A stretch of DNA of 64,000 nucleotides from Rheinheimera texasensis DSM 17496 (GTDB lineage Bacteria; Pseudomonadota; Gammaproteobacteria; Enterobacterales; Alteromonadaceae), in assembly GCF_000711985.1 (NCBI RefSeq), contig NZ_JONU01000007.1, positions 248,001 through 312,000 on the forward strand, given 5' to 3'. The translations under genes and the position numbers were made by a program. This document shows positions 52,849 through 62,914 of this stretch, piece after piece (positions within the stretch are counted from its first letter, which is position 1; every line of letters starts with the position of its first letter). The notes under the pieces are model-generated. The model saw only the letters and a program-made list of their open reading frames with translations, searched no databases and had not been told where the DNA came from.

Positions 52849-54198
52849 TTATTTACGCACGTTCCTGAGTGTATCCGCGATCAAAAACGCCAGTTCTAAT
52901 ACCTGATCGGCATTTAAGCGCGGATCACACTGGGTGAAATACCGTTGACTTAAATCATTTTCCGACAAGCCATAGGCGCCACCGGTGCATTCAGTGACGT
53001 GTTCACCGGTCATCTCCAGGTGGATACCGCCGGCATGTGAACCCTCAGCCTGATGCACCGCAAAGAAGTTACGGATCTCACGCAAAATAGCTTCAAAATC
53101 ACGGGTTTTGTAATCGTTACTGGCTTTAACGGTGTTGCCGTGCATTGGATCCGAACTCCAGACCACTTTACGACCTTCGCGTTGTACCCGTCGCACTAAG
53201 GCTGGCAGTTTGTCTGCGAGCTTATCAGCGCCCATCCGGGTGATCAACGTCAGCCGGCCAGGGATATTGTCCGGGTTCAACTTGTCGATTAAGCGAATGA
53301 GGTCCAGCTCATCCATACCAGGGCCAATCTTGACACCTATCGGGTTATGGATACCACGGAAGAATTCGATGTGCGCGTGATCCAGTTGCCGCGTACGCTC
53401 ACCTATCCACACCATATGGGCCGAGCAGTCGTACCAGAGCCCGGTTAACGAATCACGCCGCGTCAGTGCTTCTTCGTAATTGAGCAGCAAAGCTTCGTGC
53501 GAGGTGTATAACGTAGTTTCGCGGATAGAAGGCGAAGTCTGCGCACTGATGCCACAAATCTCCATAAACCGTAGTGCTTCCTGAATACGCTGGGCGATAT
53601 CCTGGTAACGGCCTTTTAATGGGTTGCTTTCAACAAAGCCCATATTCCAGCGGCTAACCTGATGCAGGTCGGCAAGACCACCCTGGGCAAAAGCGCGCAA
53701 CAGGTTCAGCGTCGCCGCACTGTGATGATATGCCGTCATTAGCCGGTTTGGATCTGGCTGACGCGCAGCTTCAGTAAACTCAAAACTGTTGACGATATCG
53801 CCGCGGTAACTTGGCAGACTGATGCCATCGATAGTCTCCAGATCGCTCGAGCGTGGCTTGGCATATTGGCCAGCCATGCGGGCGACTTTGACCACCGGGC
53901 AACTGCCGGCAAATGTCAGTACCACCGCCATCTGCAGCAAAACTTTAAAAGTGTCGCGGATCTTGGGCGCATTAAAGTTGCTAAAGCTCTCCGCACAATC
54001 GCCACCCTGCAACAAAAACGCATTGCCCTCGGCCACCTGGCCGAGCTGACTAAACAGATCACGGGTTTCCTGAGCAAAAACCAGCGGCGGATATTTGTGC
54101 AGCTGCTGCTCTACCGAGGCTAATAAAGCCTGATCTTCATAATGGGGTTGCTGTTGGATCGGAAATGCTCGCCAGCTTTGAGGCGTCCAGGTAGTCAC
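52849..54198 (-). CDS. aroF: class II 3-deoxy-7-phosphoheptulonate (DAHP) synthase
   Basis: The start is a GTG at 54198 behind AGGAATTTTAAA. The 449-residue product is a plant/actinobacterial-type class II DAHP synthase: [20 protein letters not shown] near 80, [14 protein letters not shown] near 125, [73 protein letters not shown] and the Mn-ligand region near the C-terminus. It condenses PEP and erythrose-4-P as the first shikimate step. The class is unlike the class I enzymes of E. coli. The symbol is by function only. Confidence 0.95.
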   Translation of the reverse strand: MTTWTPQSWRAFPIQQQPHYEDQALLASVEQQLHKYPPLVFAQETRDLFSQLGQVAEGNAFLLQGGDCAESFSNFNAPKIRDTFKVLLQMAVVLTFAGSCPVVKVARMAGQYAKPRSSDLETIDGISLPSYRGDIVNSFEFTEAARQPDPNRLMTAYHHSAATLNLLRAFAQGGLADLHQVSRWNMGFVESNPLKGRYQDIAQRIQEALRFMEICGISAQTSPSIRETTLYTSHEALLLNYEEALTRRDSLTGLWYDCSAHMVWIGERTRQLDHAHIEFFRGIHNPIGVKIGPGMDELDLIRLIDKLNPDNIPGRLTLITRMGADKLADKLPALVRRVQREGRKVVWSSDPMHGNTVKASNDYKTRDFEAILREIRNFFAVHQAEGSHAGGIHLEMTGEHVTECTGGAYGLSENDLSQRYFTQCDPRLNADQVLELAFLIADTLRNVRK

Positions 54199-54342
54199 TT
54201 TAAAATTCCTATGTCAGGTGTTTGTGGATGTTAATTTCACTTGGGTTATGGCTCCACCGCACAAGGTAAAGGCATAGGCGGCGAAATTCAACGCTTTGAC
54301 CGGATAAATTTCAATCTGGACGTATAAACGGCTATTTAATGG

Positions 54343-54798
54343 TCAGCCTTGCTTTAAATGCCGGACTAACTGCTGGCAAGCCTGCTCAATTAAATCGAAT
54401 ACCACGGCAAAACCACGCGGACCGCCATAATAAGGGTCCGGCACTTCCTGCCATTTTGGATATTCCGGATGATATTGCAGCAACAGTTTTAATTTGTGTT
54501 GCTGCTCAGGCGGGCAACGGCGGGTTAAATCAGCCAGATTTTGCTGATCCATCGCCAGAATTAAATCATAGTCATGAAAGTCAGCCGGTAACACAGGCCG
54601 TGATTTGATACCTTTAAAGGAATATTCCGGTGCCGCCTTGATACTGCGTGGGTCCGGTGCTTCGCCTTTGTGCGATGCACTGGTTCCGGCCGATTCGACC
54701 TCACACACCAGACCCTGGGTCGCGGCCAACTGACGAAATACCGCATGCGCGGTCGGTGAACGGCAAATATTTCCTAAACAGACAAAAAGAATTTTCAC
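54343..54798 (-). CDS. low-molecular-weight protein-tyrosine phosphatase
   Basis: The start is a GTG at 54798 (read as MKILFVCLGNICRSPTAHAV) because the P-loop CLGNICRS must lie near the N-terminus; the frame extends upstream without family match. The 151-residue product has the catalytic CxxxxxRS loop and the acid loop VPDPYYGGPRGF. It hydrolyses phosphotyrosine on proteins. It is divergent from the MoxR gene (88-base gap). No tyrosine kinase is seen nearby. Confidence 0.93.
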   Translation of the reverse strand: MKILFVCLGNICRSPTAHAVFRQLAATQGLVCEVESAGTSASHKGEAPDPRSIKAAPEYSFKGIKSRPVLPADFHDYDLILAMDQQNLADLTRRCPPEQQHKLKLLLQYHPEYPKWQEVPDPYYGGPRGFAVVFDLIEQACQQLVRHLKQG

Positions 54799-54886
54799 TG
54801 GCAAGGCCCTGACTCTAAACAAGTTGCGCCAGTATACGAATTTTGTGACTATTTGACAGTAGCAGCAGCCAGACAAGGACAGAGCA

Positions 54887-55804
54887 GTGACTGATGTATC
54901 AAATGCGGCGGTTCTCCATCAGGTGGAGCAGCAACTGAATCAGGTGATCCTCGGCAAGCCGCAGCAAATCCGGCTGGCACTGACCTGCCTGCTGGCCGGC
55001 GGCCATCTGTTGCTGGAGGATATGCCGGGAATGGGCAAAACCACGCTGGCTCACGCCTTAGCACAAAGCCTCGGCCTGAGTTATCGTCGTGTGCAGTTTA
55101 CCAGTGATTTATTGCCGGCAGACTTAACCGGTTTTAACCTGTTTGATGCAAGAACTCAGGAGTTCCGATTTCAGCCGGGGCCAGTGTTTAGTCAGGTGCT
55201 GCTGGCCGACGAAATCAACAGAGCCAGTCCAAAAACCCAAAGTGCGTTGCTTGAAGCGATGGAAGAGCATCAAGTATCGATTGATGGTGCTACCCGCGAA
55301 TTGCCAACCCCATTTTTTGTTATTGCTACGCAAAACCCACAAAACTACAGCGGCACAAATGCACTGCCGGAATCTCAGCTCGACCGTTTTATGTTGCGTT
55401 TAAGCCTGGGTTTTCCCGACCGTGCTGCCGAGCTGCAGTTGTTGCAACAACCGGCCGGCCGCAGCGCGGCGCTGCCCGCTATGTTAAATCCTGCGACCCT
55501 GATGGCGTTACAGCAATCGGTCGATAACATCCACTGCAGCGAGCCCTTACTGCTCTATGTACTTGATTTAGTTAGCCAAAGCCGTGGCAGGCAGGATATG
55601 CAGGCATTATCGCCCAGAGCCGCTAAAGCACTGGTCAGAGCCGGTCGCGCTTACGCTTTAATTTGCGGCCGCAGCTTTGTCACCGCTGATGATATCCGGC
55701 ATATTTTCCCCGCAGTGGCGGAACACCGGCTGCACCCGGGCGGACACGCTGGCGAAACTAACGCCAGCACTTTGTTGTTGCAACAAACGCCTTGCCAGAT
55801 TTGA
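54887..55804 (+). CDS. MoxR-family AAA ATPase
   Basis: The start is a GTG at 54887 with AAGGACAGAGCA upstream. The 305-residue product has Walker A LLLEDMPGMGKTTLAHALAQ (near 45), Walker B VLLADEINRASPKTQSALLE (near 110), a sensor stretch FFVIATQNPQNYSGTNALPE and an arginine finger in LDRFMLRL. MoxR ATPases act as chaperone-like partners of VWA, DUF58 and transglutaminase proteins. It abuts the DUF58 gene (stop-to-start gap of one base), so the three genes form one operon. Confidence 0.94.
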   Translation: MTDVSNAAVLHQVEQQLNQVILGKPQQIRLALTCLLAGGHLLLEDMPGMGKTTLAHALAQSLGLSYRRVQFTSDLLPADLTGFNLFDARTQEFRFQPGPVFSQVLLADEINRASPKTQSALLEAMEEHQVSIDGATRELPTPFFVIATQNPQNYSGTNALPESQLDRFMLRLSLGFPDRAAELQLLQQPAGRSAALPAMLNPATLMALQQSVDNIHCSEPLLLYVLDLVSQSRGRQDMQALSPRAAKALVRAGRAYALICGRSFVTADDIRHIFPAVAEHRLHPGGHAGETNASTLLLQQTPCQI

Positions 55805-55805
55805 C

Positions 55806-56732
55806 ATGAAAGCAATGTGGACTGCGATAAGGGCCCGCATCCGGCAGCGGATCTGGCACTGGCTGGACCAGCGAACGCCGCTGACTGCAGAGCAACTGCT
55901 GCGTCAGAGGGTTCTGTTTGTCTTCCCCACGCGCTTTGGATTTGCACTGTTGGCCTTAGTCGTCCTGTTGTACATCCTTGGTACTAATTATCAAAACAAT
56001 CTGGTGATTTTATTGGGGTATCTGCTGTTGGTGTTGTGCATCTCGGCGATTTTGCTGGCGTTTCTGAATTTACATCACACCACAGTCAAGGCCGAAGTCC
56101 CAGCAGATGCCTGTGTCGGAGATACAGTGCATATTTTGCTGCAACTGCGACGGGCCAGCGGCTTACCACAGGCTTTGGTGCTGGGCTGGCAAGAAGAGTC
56201 AGGCGTCCTTGTCACCGGCAGCTGTCCGTTATTGACCTTAGCGGCGGCCAAACGCGGCTATCACCCAATCCCCCGCCTCAAACTGCAGTCGGTCTACCCT
56301 TTTGGCCTCGTGCGGTGCTGGAGCTATGTCCGCCTCGACACCAAATATTGGGTATTCCCGACACCGCGGTTGTCAAAATTCAGCGCGCAGCAACGGCTGG
56401 ACAACAGCGCCAACCGCGAAGAATGGTCGGGGCAGCGCCAATATCAGCCGGGCGACGCCTGGCGGCAACTGGACTGGAAACGTTTCAGCCGGCAACAGCA
56501 GCTACTGGTGCATCAATACGCAGCCGTGAACCAGCCGTCTGCTGAAGTTTGGTTAAGCCCGGATGCGCGGATTGACACATTCGAAGCTCAGCTTGCAGAT
56601 CTCGCCGCCCGGGCGCAACTGCTGGAGCAAGCAGCGCAGCCATTTGGCTTGCGCCTCGCTCAGCAGGAAGTGGCGATTGGCTCTGGACCTGCCCATTTAC
56701 GCCAGACCTTACAGGCGCTGGCTTTATGTTAA
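55806..56732 (+). CDS. DUF58 membrane-anchored protein
   Basis: The start is the ATG at 55806 (MKAMWTAIRARIRQRIWHWL), one base after the moxR stop. Two membrane helices (about 42-88; FGFALLALVVLLYILGTNYQ then LLGYLLLVLCISAILLAFL) precede an extended beta region and the DUF58 signature NREEWSGQRQYQPGDAWRQL followed by DWKRFSRQQQLLVHQY. The 308-residue protein is a standard partner of MoxR. Function in bacteria is not established beyond its association with the neighbours. Overlaps the transglutaminase gene by 7 bases. Confidence 0.9.
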   Translation: MKAMWTAIRARIRQRIWHWLDQRTPLTAEQLLRQRVLFVFPTRFGFALLALVVLLYILGTNYQNNLVILLGYLLLVLCISAILLAFLNLHHTTVKAEVPADACVGDTVHILLQLRRASGLPQALVLGWQEESGVLVTGSCPLLTLAAAKRGYHPIPRLKLQSVYPFGLVRCWSYVRLDTKYWVFPTPRLSKFSAQQRLDNSANREEWSGQRQYQPGDAWRQLDWKRFSRQQQLLVHQYAAVNQPSAEVWLSPDARIDTFEAQLADLAARAQLLEQAAQPFGLRLAQQEVAIGSGPAHLRQTLQALALC

Positions 56733-58657
56733 GTCCTTCTCTGTTTCAGGCCTTACAATGGCGCTTGTGGCTGTTTCAGCTACTACTGTGGGCGCTGCTA
56801 TTACCGGCTTATACCTCCTGGAGTCTGGCCGTATTTGCACTGTTGTTGCTGGCGAAGCTGTGGCAGTTGTATCGAAATGGCAAAGCCTGGAGCCTGGGAT
56901 ACAGTAATCTGCTGGCTGGTGGCATGCTGTTGGCGTTGCTACTGAGCGCCCGAGAGCTTGGCGTGATGCACCTGATGTTTCATTTTCTGTTGCTTGCGGC
57001 GGTGCTGCGGTTGTTAGGCCTGACGCCACAGCGGCGTACGGACGTCGTACAGCTGATTTGGGTCCACTATTTTTTGCTCGCCTGTGCATTTATCCTGCAT
57101 CAGGACCTGTGGCTTGCAGCAATTGTTCTGGCAGCATTTGCACTGAATTTATATGCCCAGTATCTGACGTTCTGTACTCAGCTGCCACAACTCAACTGGC
57201 ATATTCTGAGCCGTAACACTTTGCTGGTGATGCTGTTCACCGGCGTTCTGTTTGTGCTGTTTCCGCGATTACCGCCATTATGGCAATTGCCGGGTGCCAA
57301 AATGACGCAGACCGGGCTCAGTGACAATCTGGCACCGGGCGCAGTCAGTCGCCTGCTGGAGTCGGAGGATTTAGCATTCCGGGTGCGCTTCAGCGGCCCG
57401 GCGCCAGCGGCGTCACAGCGATATTTTCGCGCCAAAGTTTACGATGTGTTTGATGGCAGCAACTGGCGGGCCCAGCGTTTACAACCCAGACCTTTGGCTT
57501 CGACTGATACGCTGGCACAATACCATTACACTGTAGTCGCCGAGCCGCATCAGCAGTACAGTTTATTCAGCATCGGCCAGGTGCAGCGTCATAGCCAGAA
57601 TGCAATGGCTACCAACGAGGCGTTGCTGGTCACGGAGCAACCGCTGAGTCAGCGGCTCAGTTATCAGGTATCCAGCAGCATCAGCCCTATAAAAGCCAGT
57701 GGCAATATCAACCGCTATCTGCAACTGCCTGCCGGCAACCCACAAAGTCGGGCGCTGGCGCAACAACTGAGCCTGAACGCGGCAAATGCCGGCACAGCGG
57801 CATCTGCGACTTTACTTGTGCAACAGATCAGTGAATATTTCCGCCAGCAACAATTTCGCTACAGTCTGACACCGGGCGAGCTTAGTGGCGCCCAGATTGA
57901 CCAGTTTTTGTTTGAACGCAAGCTGGGGTTTTGTAGTCATTACGCCGGCGCAACGGTGTTTTTATTACGTGCTGCTGGTATTCCGGCACGGTTGGTCGGT
58001 GGCTATTTAGGCGGCGAATGGCAGGACGATGGTGCCTATCTGCAAGTGCTGCAAAAAGATGCACACGCATGGGTCGAGTACTATCAGCAAGGGCAATGGC
58101 TCAGCTTCGACCCAACGGCGTTGATTGAACCGGCTTTGTTGCTGGAGACATTGTCAGATGACAATCTCGGCGACTTTGCCGGTGCCGGCGGCGACTGGAT
58201 GCTGGCGAAGCTGCGCATCATGGTGTTGCAGCCTTTGCGGGATTTGGATTATTACTGGTCGATGTGGGTGCTGAGTTTCGACTCGGCACAACAACAGAGT
58301 TTGTTTGGTCAGCTGCGTCAGTGGCAACAGGCGTTGCGGGTTCCTTCAGACTGGTGGTTATGGCTGCTGTTTTCCACCGCAGTTGCCGGCGCTTGGTATG
58401 GTTTGCGCAGGCCACGGCCTGACGCCACCAGGCGTTTATTCCTGCCCCTGCTGCAGCTGCAACCGAAAGCGGCAAACCAGAGCTATCAGCAGTATTTGGC
58501 TATCTGGTCAGAGCAACAGCCTGCATTGACGGCTGAATTTAATGCTCTGTCGCAATATTACCTGCGCTGGCAGTTTGCAGGCGAGGCTGCGGCTTATGCC
58601 GAGGCCCGCCCGCTGGTGCGTCAACTGCTGAAGAAGCTTAAACGGCTAAGATCCTGA
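56726..58657 (+). CDS. tgpA: TgpA-like membrane transglutaminase
   Basis: The 643-residue product has 5-6 N-terminal membrane helices (to about 185; DUF3488-like), a periplasmic transglutaminase-like domain with the triad Cys in KLGFCSHYAGATVFLLRAAG, His in KDAHAWVEYY and Asp in FDPTALIEPAL, then a further membrane helix near 550 (WWLWLLFSTAVAGAWYGL) and a C-terminal cytosolic DUF4129-like tail. Pseudomonas TgpA has this design and sits with DUF58 and MoxR genes. Its 3' end overlaps the convergent small gene by 20 bases. Confidence 0.92.
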   Translation: MLSPSLFQALQWRLWLFQLLLWALLLPAYTSWSLAVFALLLLAKLWQLYRNGKAWSLGYSNLLAGGMLLALLLSARELGVMHLMFHFLLLAAVLRLLGLTPQRRTDVVQLIWVHYFLLACAFILHQDLWLAAIVLAAFALNLYAQYLTFCTQLPQLNWHILSRNTLLVMLFTGVLFVLFPRLPPLWQLPGAKMTQTGLSDNLAPGAVSRLLESEDLAFRVRFSGPAPAASQRYFRAKVYDVFDGSNWRAQRLQPRPLASTDTLAQYHYTVVAEPHQQYSLFSIGQVQRHSQNAMATNEALLVTEQPLSQRLSYQVSSSISPIKASGNINRYLQLPAGNPQSRALAQQLSLNAANAGTAASATLLVQQISEYFRQQQFRYSLTPGELSGAQIDQFLFERKLGFCSHYAGATVFLLRAAGIPARLVGGYLGGEWQDDGAYLQVLQKDAHAWVEYYQQGQWLSFDPTALIEPALLLETLSDDNLGDFAGAGGDWMLAKLRIMVLQPLRDLDYYWSMWVLSFDSAQQQSLFGQLRQWQQALRVPSDWWLWLLFSTAVAGAWYGLRRPRPDATRRLFLPLLQLQPKAANQSYQQYLAIWSEQQPALTAEFNALSQYYLRWQFAGEAAAYAEARPLVRQLLKKLKRLRS

Positions 58658-58871
58658 GTGCGGTCTGCACATGTTCGGCGCAGCTGCGGCCGAGATCTGT
58701 CAGATAGCCACCATCAGCCTGGGTCAACAGCCCTTTCTGATATAAACGTCCAATGGCAGCTTTGGTTTCAGCGTCAGCATCTTTATGGACTTTGATGCCC
58801 TCCAGACTGCTGTCGAGGTTAAATAAATTCAGCACGCGGATCTCAACATTCAAATCGGCATTAATTGGCAT
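58638..58871 (-). CDS. TIGR02647-type small protein (77 aa)
   Basis: The start is the ATG at 58871 (MPINADLNVEIRVLNLFNLD) behind GGAGACTTT; the frame is open further upstream. The sequence EGIKVHKDADAETKAAIGRL and KGLLTQADGGYLTDLGRSCA match the conserved small-protein family TIGR02647, which has a winged-helix-like C-terminal part and is sometimes annotated DNA-binding. Its role is not known. The gene is tail-to-tail with tgpA. Confidence 0.82.
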   Translation of the reverse strand: MPINADLNVEIRVLNLFNLDSSLEGIKVHKDADAETKAAIGRLYQKGLLTQADGGYLTDLGRSCAEHVQTALRILAV

Positions 58872-58929
58872 AAAGTCTCCTGGGTGTTGTTTTGTTCTAA
58901 CCATAGACTGCGGCATTTGCCGCGGCAAC

Positions 58930-59490
58930 TCAGTTCAGTGCGTCATCGCGCCAGAACTTGGTGCCTTTAATTGTTGCCTGCAACGCTAACCCGGTTTCAG
59001 TCAGCTGGTAAATAGTGATGTTGTCGACAGTGATCTCGCCACCGATGGCGTCACCTTTTTCATTGGCTTTCGCAGCTGCGTCCATCTGTCCGCCAAAGGC
59101 CCAGCCGTCATCGACAAAGCGATTGAGCGCCTGCTGGTTATGAAACACAAATACCAGCCGGTAGTCTTTAGCGCCAAGCCCCAGACCCAGACCCACTTCG
59201 CCCATTTTCATGTAAGTCACAGAGCCGTTATTGCTATGGACGACGCCATGGCCGCCACCGGCGCTGGCGAATATTAAATTAACGTTGGCATTGGAAAACA
59301 CTGCATAACCGGCGGCACGTTCAATACTGTCGGCGGCGTACGGTTTTTCTTTGTAGAGTTTGTTTAAAGTCGAAGCGCGCATTTGTTCAATGGACTGCCG
59401 TTTTTGCTCGGCGGTCTGACCGCCGGTACTGGCACAGCCGCCCAGTACTAAACTACAGGTAAGGGAAAAAGCCACCAGCCATTTTGTCAT
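58930..59490 (-). CDS. SYLF/YSC84-like lipoprotein
   Basis: The 186-residue product has lipobox LVLGGCAST. The body has the SYLF/YSC84 pattern: AAGYAVFSNANVNLIFASAG then GGHGVVHSN, YMKMGEVGLGLGLGAKDYRL, VFVFHNQQALNRFV and the late ALQATIKGTKFWRD. Bacterial members are thought to bind lipid or anionic membranes. The precise function is unknown. It is transcribed alone, with htpX downstream on the same strand behind a terminator-like gap. Confidence 0.82.
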   Translation of the reverse strand: MTKWLVAFSLTCSLVLGGCASTGGQTAEQKRQSIEQMRASTLNKLYKEKPYAADSIERAAGYAVFSNANVNLIFASAGGGHGVVHSNNGSVTYMKMGEVGLGLGLGAKDYRLVFVFHNQQALNRFVDDGWAFGGQMDAAAKANEKGDAIGGEITVDNITIYQLTETGLALQATIKGTKFWRDDALN

Positions 59491-59635
59491 TGTTTTGCTC
59501 CGGGATCAGAAGTGTTGCAGATTCTGACCTGCGCCCGCTGCAAAAGGTTGCAGAAAATTCGGATAAAGACCGCAGATCAAAGAGAAATTTATATTGCTTC
59601 ATAAACTTAGCGTCGGCAACCTAAAATTTTCCGGC

Positions 59636-59671
59636 GCTAAAAAGCCAAAGGCCGCATGGCGGCCTTTGGGG
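59636..59671 (-). terminator. terminator of htpX
   Basis: On the minus strand CCAAAGGCCGC ... GCGGCCTTTGG followed by CTTTTT, shortly past the htpX stop at 59686. Confidence 0.9.
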
Positions 59672-59685
59672 ATAAAGTTGAGCGA

Positions 59686-60561
59686 TCAAGCGGCGTTGCG
59701 TAACGCTGCGATGCGTTTCTCCAGCGGTGGATGGCTTAAGAACAACTCACTGCTGGCTGGTTTGTTAGCAATACCAAAAGCCATCATCGAGCCTTCCAGC
59801 TGACTATCGTGGTTGTTACGCAGCCGTTCCAGCGCAGCCACCATTTTGTTGGCGCCAACCAGTTTGGCGGCACCGGCATCGGCGCTGTATTCCCGCTTAC
59901 GGGAGAACCACATCACAATGATGCTGGCAAGTACACCAAACATCATTTCGAGCACAAACACGGTGGCCATATAGGCAAAACCACCAGATTCTGAAGATTC
60001 ATCATCGCTGCTACGGGTAGCATTGTGGATGGCGCCGGCGATAAGCCGTGCCAGGAAAATCACGAAGGTATTGACTACGCCCTGAATAAGCGTCAGCGTC
60101 ACCATGTCACCATTAGCAACGTGGGACACTTCATGCGCCAGTACCGCTTCTACTTCCTCTTCCCGCATATTCCGCAGCAAACCGGTACTCACTGCAACCA
60201 GTGCATTGTTGCGGCTCATCCCGGTCGCAAAGGCGTTCATTTCCGGCGAGTCGTAAATGGCAACTTCCGGCATACCGATGCCGGCTTGTTGCGCCTGACG
60301 GCGCACTGTATTGACCAGCCAGTGCTCTGTGGCATTTTGAGGCTGTTCAATCACCACTGCGCCTGTAGAACGTTTGGCCATCCACTTTGACATCGCCAGC
60401 GAGATAAAAGAACCGCCAAAACCAAACACTGCGGCCAGTAACAACAGCCCGCCCATACTTTGCCGGTCGATGCCAAAGACACTGAACAGGATGCTCAGCA
60501 CTACCGACAACACGAGCATCACAGCAAGGTTTGTCATAATAAACAACAGTATACGTTTCAT
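59686..60561 (-). CDS. htpX: HtpX-type membrane zinc protease
   Basis: The start is the ATG at 60561 ([20 protein letters not shown]) with GAGGTAGAG upstream. The 291-residue product has two N-terminal membrane helices, the zinc motif [13 protein letters not shown] near 138, two further helices (about 155-215) and the late [20 protein letters not shown] supplying the third ligand (Glu). It cleaves misfolded membrane proteins together with FtsH in E. coli and is typically stress-induced. No clear sigma-factor site was assigned. Confidence 0.96.
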   Translation of the reverse strand: MKRILLFIMTNLAVMLVLSVVLSILFSVFGIDRQSMGGLLLLAAVFGFGGSFISLAMSKWMAKRSTGAVVIEQPQNATEHWLVNTVRRQAQQAGIGMPEVAIYDSPEMNAFATGMSRNNALVAVSTGLLRNMREEEVEAVLAHEVSHVANGDMVTLTLIQGVVNTFVIFLARLIAGAIHNATRSSDDESSESGGFAYMATVFVLEMMFGVLASIIVMWFSRKREYSADAGAAKLVGANKMVAALERLRNNHDSQLEGSMMAFGIANKPASSELFLSHPPLEKRIAALRNAA

Positions 60562-60717
60562 CTCTACCTCAAATTTCTGATGACCTGCCTGTAAGATATG
60601 GACTCTGTGGGTAAATTCAAGCCCGATGCGACAATTCGCCGGTCCATTCCTGCCGACCACTTGCCGCCTTGGTTTTGGCGCAGCTACACTGCGCCATCCA
60701 ATCAACGAGACTTTCCT

Positions 60718-61419
60718 ATGAACTTACTACTGCTCAGTAGCTCCCGCGCCGGCGACAGCGATTATCTGGCCCCGGCTCTGGACCTTATCGCAGCGCAGCT
60801 GGCAGAACGTCGCGACGTGCTGTTTGTACCCTACGCAGGCGTCACCGTGTCTTACGACGATTATCAGCAAAAAGTTCAGCAGGCCTTGCAGCCTTTAGGC
60901 ATCAGAGTGAACTCGATCCACCAGTATACTGATGCCAAACAAGCGTTGCAGCAGGCGCCCGCGGTGATGGTCGGCGGCGGTAATACTTTTGCTTTGCTGC
61001 AGCGGCTTTATCAGCATGATTTAGTAGAGGAATTACGGCGGTTGGTGCAGCAGGGGCTACCTTATACCAGCTGGAGCGCTGGTTCCAATATCGCAGGTCT
61101 CAGCATTCGTACTACCAATGACATGCCAATCGTCGAACCGCCGTCGTTTCAGGCGCTGCAGCTGCTGCCGTTTCAGCTCAATCCACATTATGCGAACTTT
61201 GCCCCGCCGGGTTTTCATGGCGAAACCCGTGATATGCGTCTGGCGGAATTTATGCAGCTAAATCCCCAAACGCCAGTGGTCGGTTTGCCGGAAGGTACAG
61301 CGCTGCGTCTGCTTGGTGGCTCCCTCAGCTACCTCGGAAATACTGACGCAGCCTTATTTCAGCAAGGTGTGAAAACGGCCATCGCGCCATACAGTGATCT
61401 GTCAGCTCTATTAAATTGA
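60718..61419 (+). CDS. pepE: dipeptidase E (alpha-aspartyl dipeptidase)
   Basis: The start is the ATG at 60718 ([20 protein letters not shown]), which matches the family N-terminus; the open frame begins earlier. The 233-residue S51 peptidase has [19 protein letters not shown], the nucleophile-elbow [20 protein letters not shown] with the catalytic Ser, and [19 protein letters not shown]. It hydrolyses Asp-X dipeptides in the cytoplasm. Its 3' end overlaps that of the convergent bioD by 9 bases. Confidence 0.94.
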   Translation: MNLLLLSSSRAGDSDYLAPALDLIAAQLAERRDVLFVPYAGVTVSYDDYQQKVQQALQPLGIRVNSIHQYTDAKQALQQAPAVMVGGGNTFALLQRLYQHDLVEELRRLVQQGLPYTSWSAGSNIAGLSIRTTNDMPIVEPPSFQALQLLPFQLNPHYANFAPPGFHGETRDMRLAEFMQLNPQTPVVGLPEGTALRLLGGSLSYLGNTDAALFQQGVKTAIAPYSDLSALLN

Positions 61420-62118
61420 TTTGCCAATGGCCGCCAGTTGCAGTCTGAACTGTGCGGCCAGCTGCAGGCATTCATCGTCATCAGCCCCACCGGGTACATA
61501 CGGCATCGTTGCCAGCAGTGGCAGTTGTAAGCGGCTGGCGAGGTCTTGCAGCGTTTCTGCCATAAAATGCATCTGTGGCGTGAGGATATTGGCGATGTAC
61601 CCTAATATCGGTACGCCGGCGCGACGCAGTTCGCGTACCGTAAGCATACTATGGTTCAGGCAGCCAAGCTTTACCCCGACCACCAACACTACCGGCCATT
61701 GATGCTGCACGACCCAATCCGCCAGATATTCGTCGGCATTGAGAGGCAACAACCAGCCACCGGCGCCTTCAATCAGTTCAAGCTGACTGTCACTTAGCGG
61801 CAATAACTGTTCGAGGTCAGCGAGCGATAGCGGCTGCTGCAGCGCCTGCGCAGCCAGGTGCGGAGCTGTTGGTAGTTGAAAACACAGCGGATTTACTGCA
61901 TCAATCAGTTGCCCGGTCGCCGCTGCCAGTGCTTTTGCATCAGTATTGAGTCCATCCGTGTCAACGCCGCTGGCAATGGGCTTTAACGCTGTGCATTGTA
62001 CGCCGGATAACTGCAGGCCGCGTAATAAGGCGCTGCTGCAATAGGTTTTGCCGGCATCTGTATCTGTGCCAGTGACAAAGAACCGCAGTGGCGTCGATTT
62101 ATTTCCGCTGTCATTCAT
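61411..62118 (-). CDS. bioD: dethiobiotin synthetase
   Basis: The start is the ATG at 62118, overlapping the bioC stop as ATGA. The 235-residue product has the phosphate loop FVTGTDTDAGKTYCSSALLR near the N-terminus, LKPIASGVD, LIEGAGGWLLPLN and a C-terminal LPLLATMPYVPG. It closes the ureido ring of 7,8-diaminopelargonate using CO2 and ATP in biotin synthesis. It is the last visible gene of the bioF-bioC-bioD run. Confidence 0.96.
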   Translation of the reverse strand: MNDSGNKSTPLRFFVTGTDTDAGKTYCSSALLRGLQLSGVQCTALKPIASGVDTDGLNTDAKALAAATGQLIDAVNPLCFQLPTAPHLAAQALQQPLSLADLEQLLPLSDSQLELIEGAGGWLLPLNADEYLADWVVQHQWPVVLVVGVKLGCLNHSMLTVRELRRAGVPILGYIANILTPQMHFMAETLQDLASRLQLPLLATMPYVPGGADDDECLQLAAQFRLQLAAIGKSI

Positions 62119-62891
62119 GGCATCTGACCAAAAATAAACAGCACCTGATAACTGAGCGGCAAGCCTTGGGTGGTCAGATTGCGCTGATAAGCGTCGGCAA
62201 AGCGCTGCCAATGACCGCGACCAACCAGACCTGGCACACTGCCCGCCTTCAGCCCGGTATAATTGGCTCCCACCTGTTTAAATTCACGGGCCAGCGTAAA
62301 TACATCGGGAAAAAACAGCTGAAACGTTTTTTGCTGACCATGACAGCTCAAGCCATTGGCTCTGGCGGCGCGCAGATAATCAGCCACCGGACTGAAAGTT
62401 AGAATCGGTGGCTTTTGCCCGGTGTGGTGCCAGGCCTGCTGAAACTCATGCATTGATTCTTCCACCAGCGTGGTGAGCACAAAATAACCGCCAGGCTTTA
62501 ACACCCGGGCTATTTCGGCAAAGACCTGCGCCGGTTCCGGGCACCACTGCAACATCAGTGAACTGAACACTGTGTCGACGCTGTGATCCGGCAATGGGAT
62601 TTGCGCCGCATTGGCCTGAATAAACTGCCGGGCAATGCCATGACGCTCGGCCTGCTCAAGCATGGCCGCACTTAAATCCAGGGCAATCAGCTCATCGCAA
62701 TAACTACTCAGATTGTGATGAAACCAACCCGGACCACAGCCTAAATCCAGCAAAGTACCCTGCTGCTGTTGCGGTAAAAAACGCAAGGCATCAAAAGCCA
62801 CCTCACGTTGTAAACGCGCACTTTGCTCATAAGTTCGCGCCGCTTTACCGAAATGTGCGCTGATTTGTTCTGCTTGTAGTTGGCTTTCCAC
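62115..62891 (-). CDS. bioC: malonyl-ACP O-methyltransferase
   Basis: The start is a GTG at 62891 (read as MESQLQAEQISAHFGKAART) with ACAGGATTTTTC upstream; the open frame continues into bioF and is not used. The 258-residue class I methyltransferase has LLDLGCGPGWFHHNLSS (S-adenosylmethionine loop), IALDLSAAMLEQAERHG, IPLPDHSVDTVFSSLMLQWC and VLKPGGYFVLTTL. BioC methylates malonyl-ACP to start pimelate synthesis. It begins 24 bases after the bioF stop. Confidence 0.94.
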   Translation of the reverse strand: MESQLQAEQISAHFGKAARTYEQSARLQREVAFDALRFLPQQQQGTLLDLGCGPGWFHHNLSSYCDELIALDLSAAMLEQAERHGIARQFIQANAAQIPLPDHSVDTVFSSLMLQWCPEPAQVFAEIARVLKPGGYFVLTTLVEESMHEFQQAWHHTGQKPPILTFSPVADYLRAARANGLSCHGQQKTFQLFFPDVFTLAREFKQVGANYTGLKAGSVPGLVGRGHWQRFADAYQRNLTTQGLPLSYQVLFIFGQMP

Positions 62892-62914
62892 CGAAAAATC
62901 CTGTGATATATCTG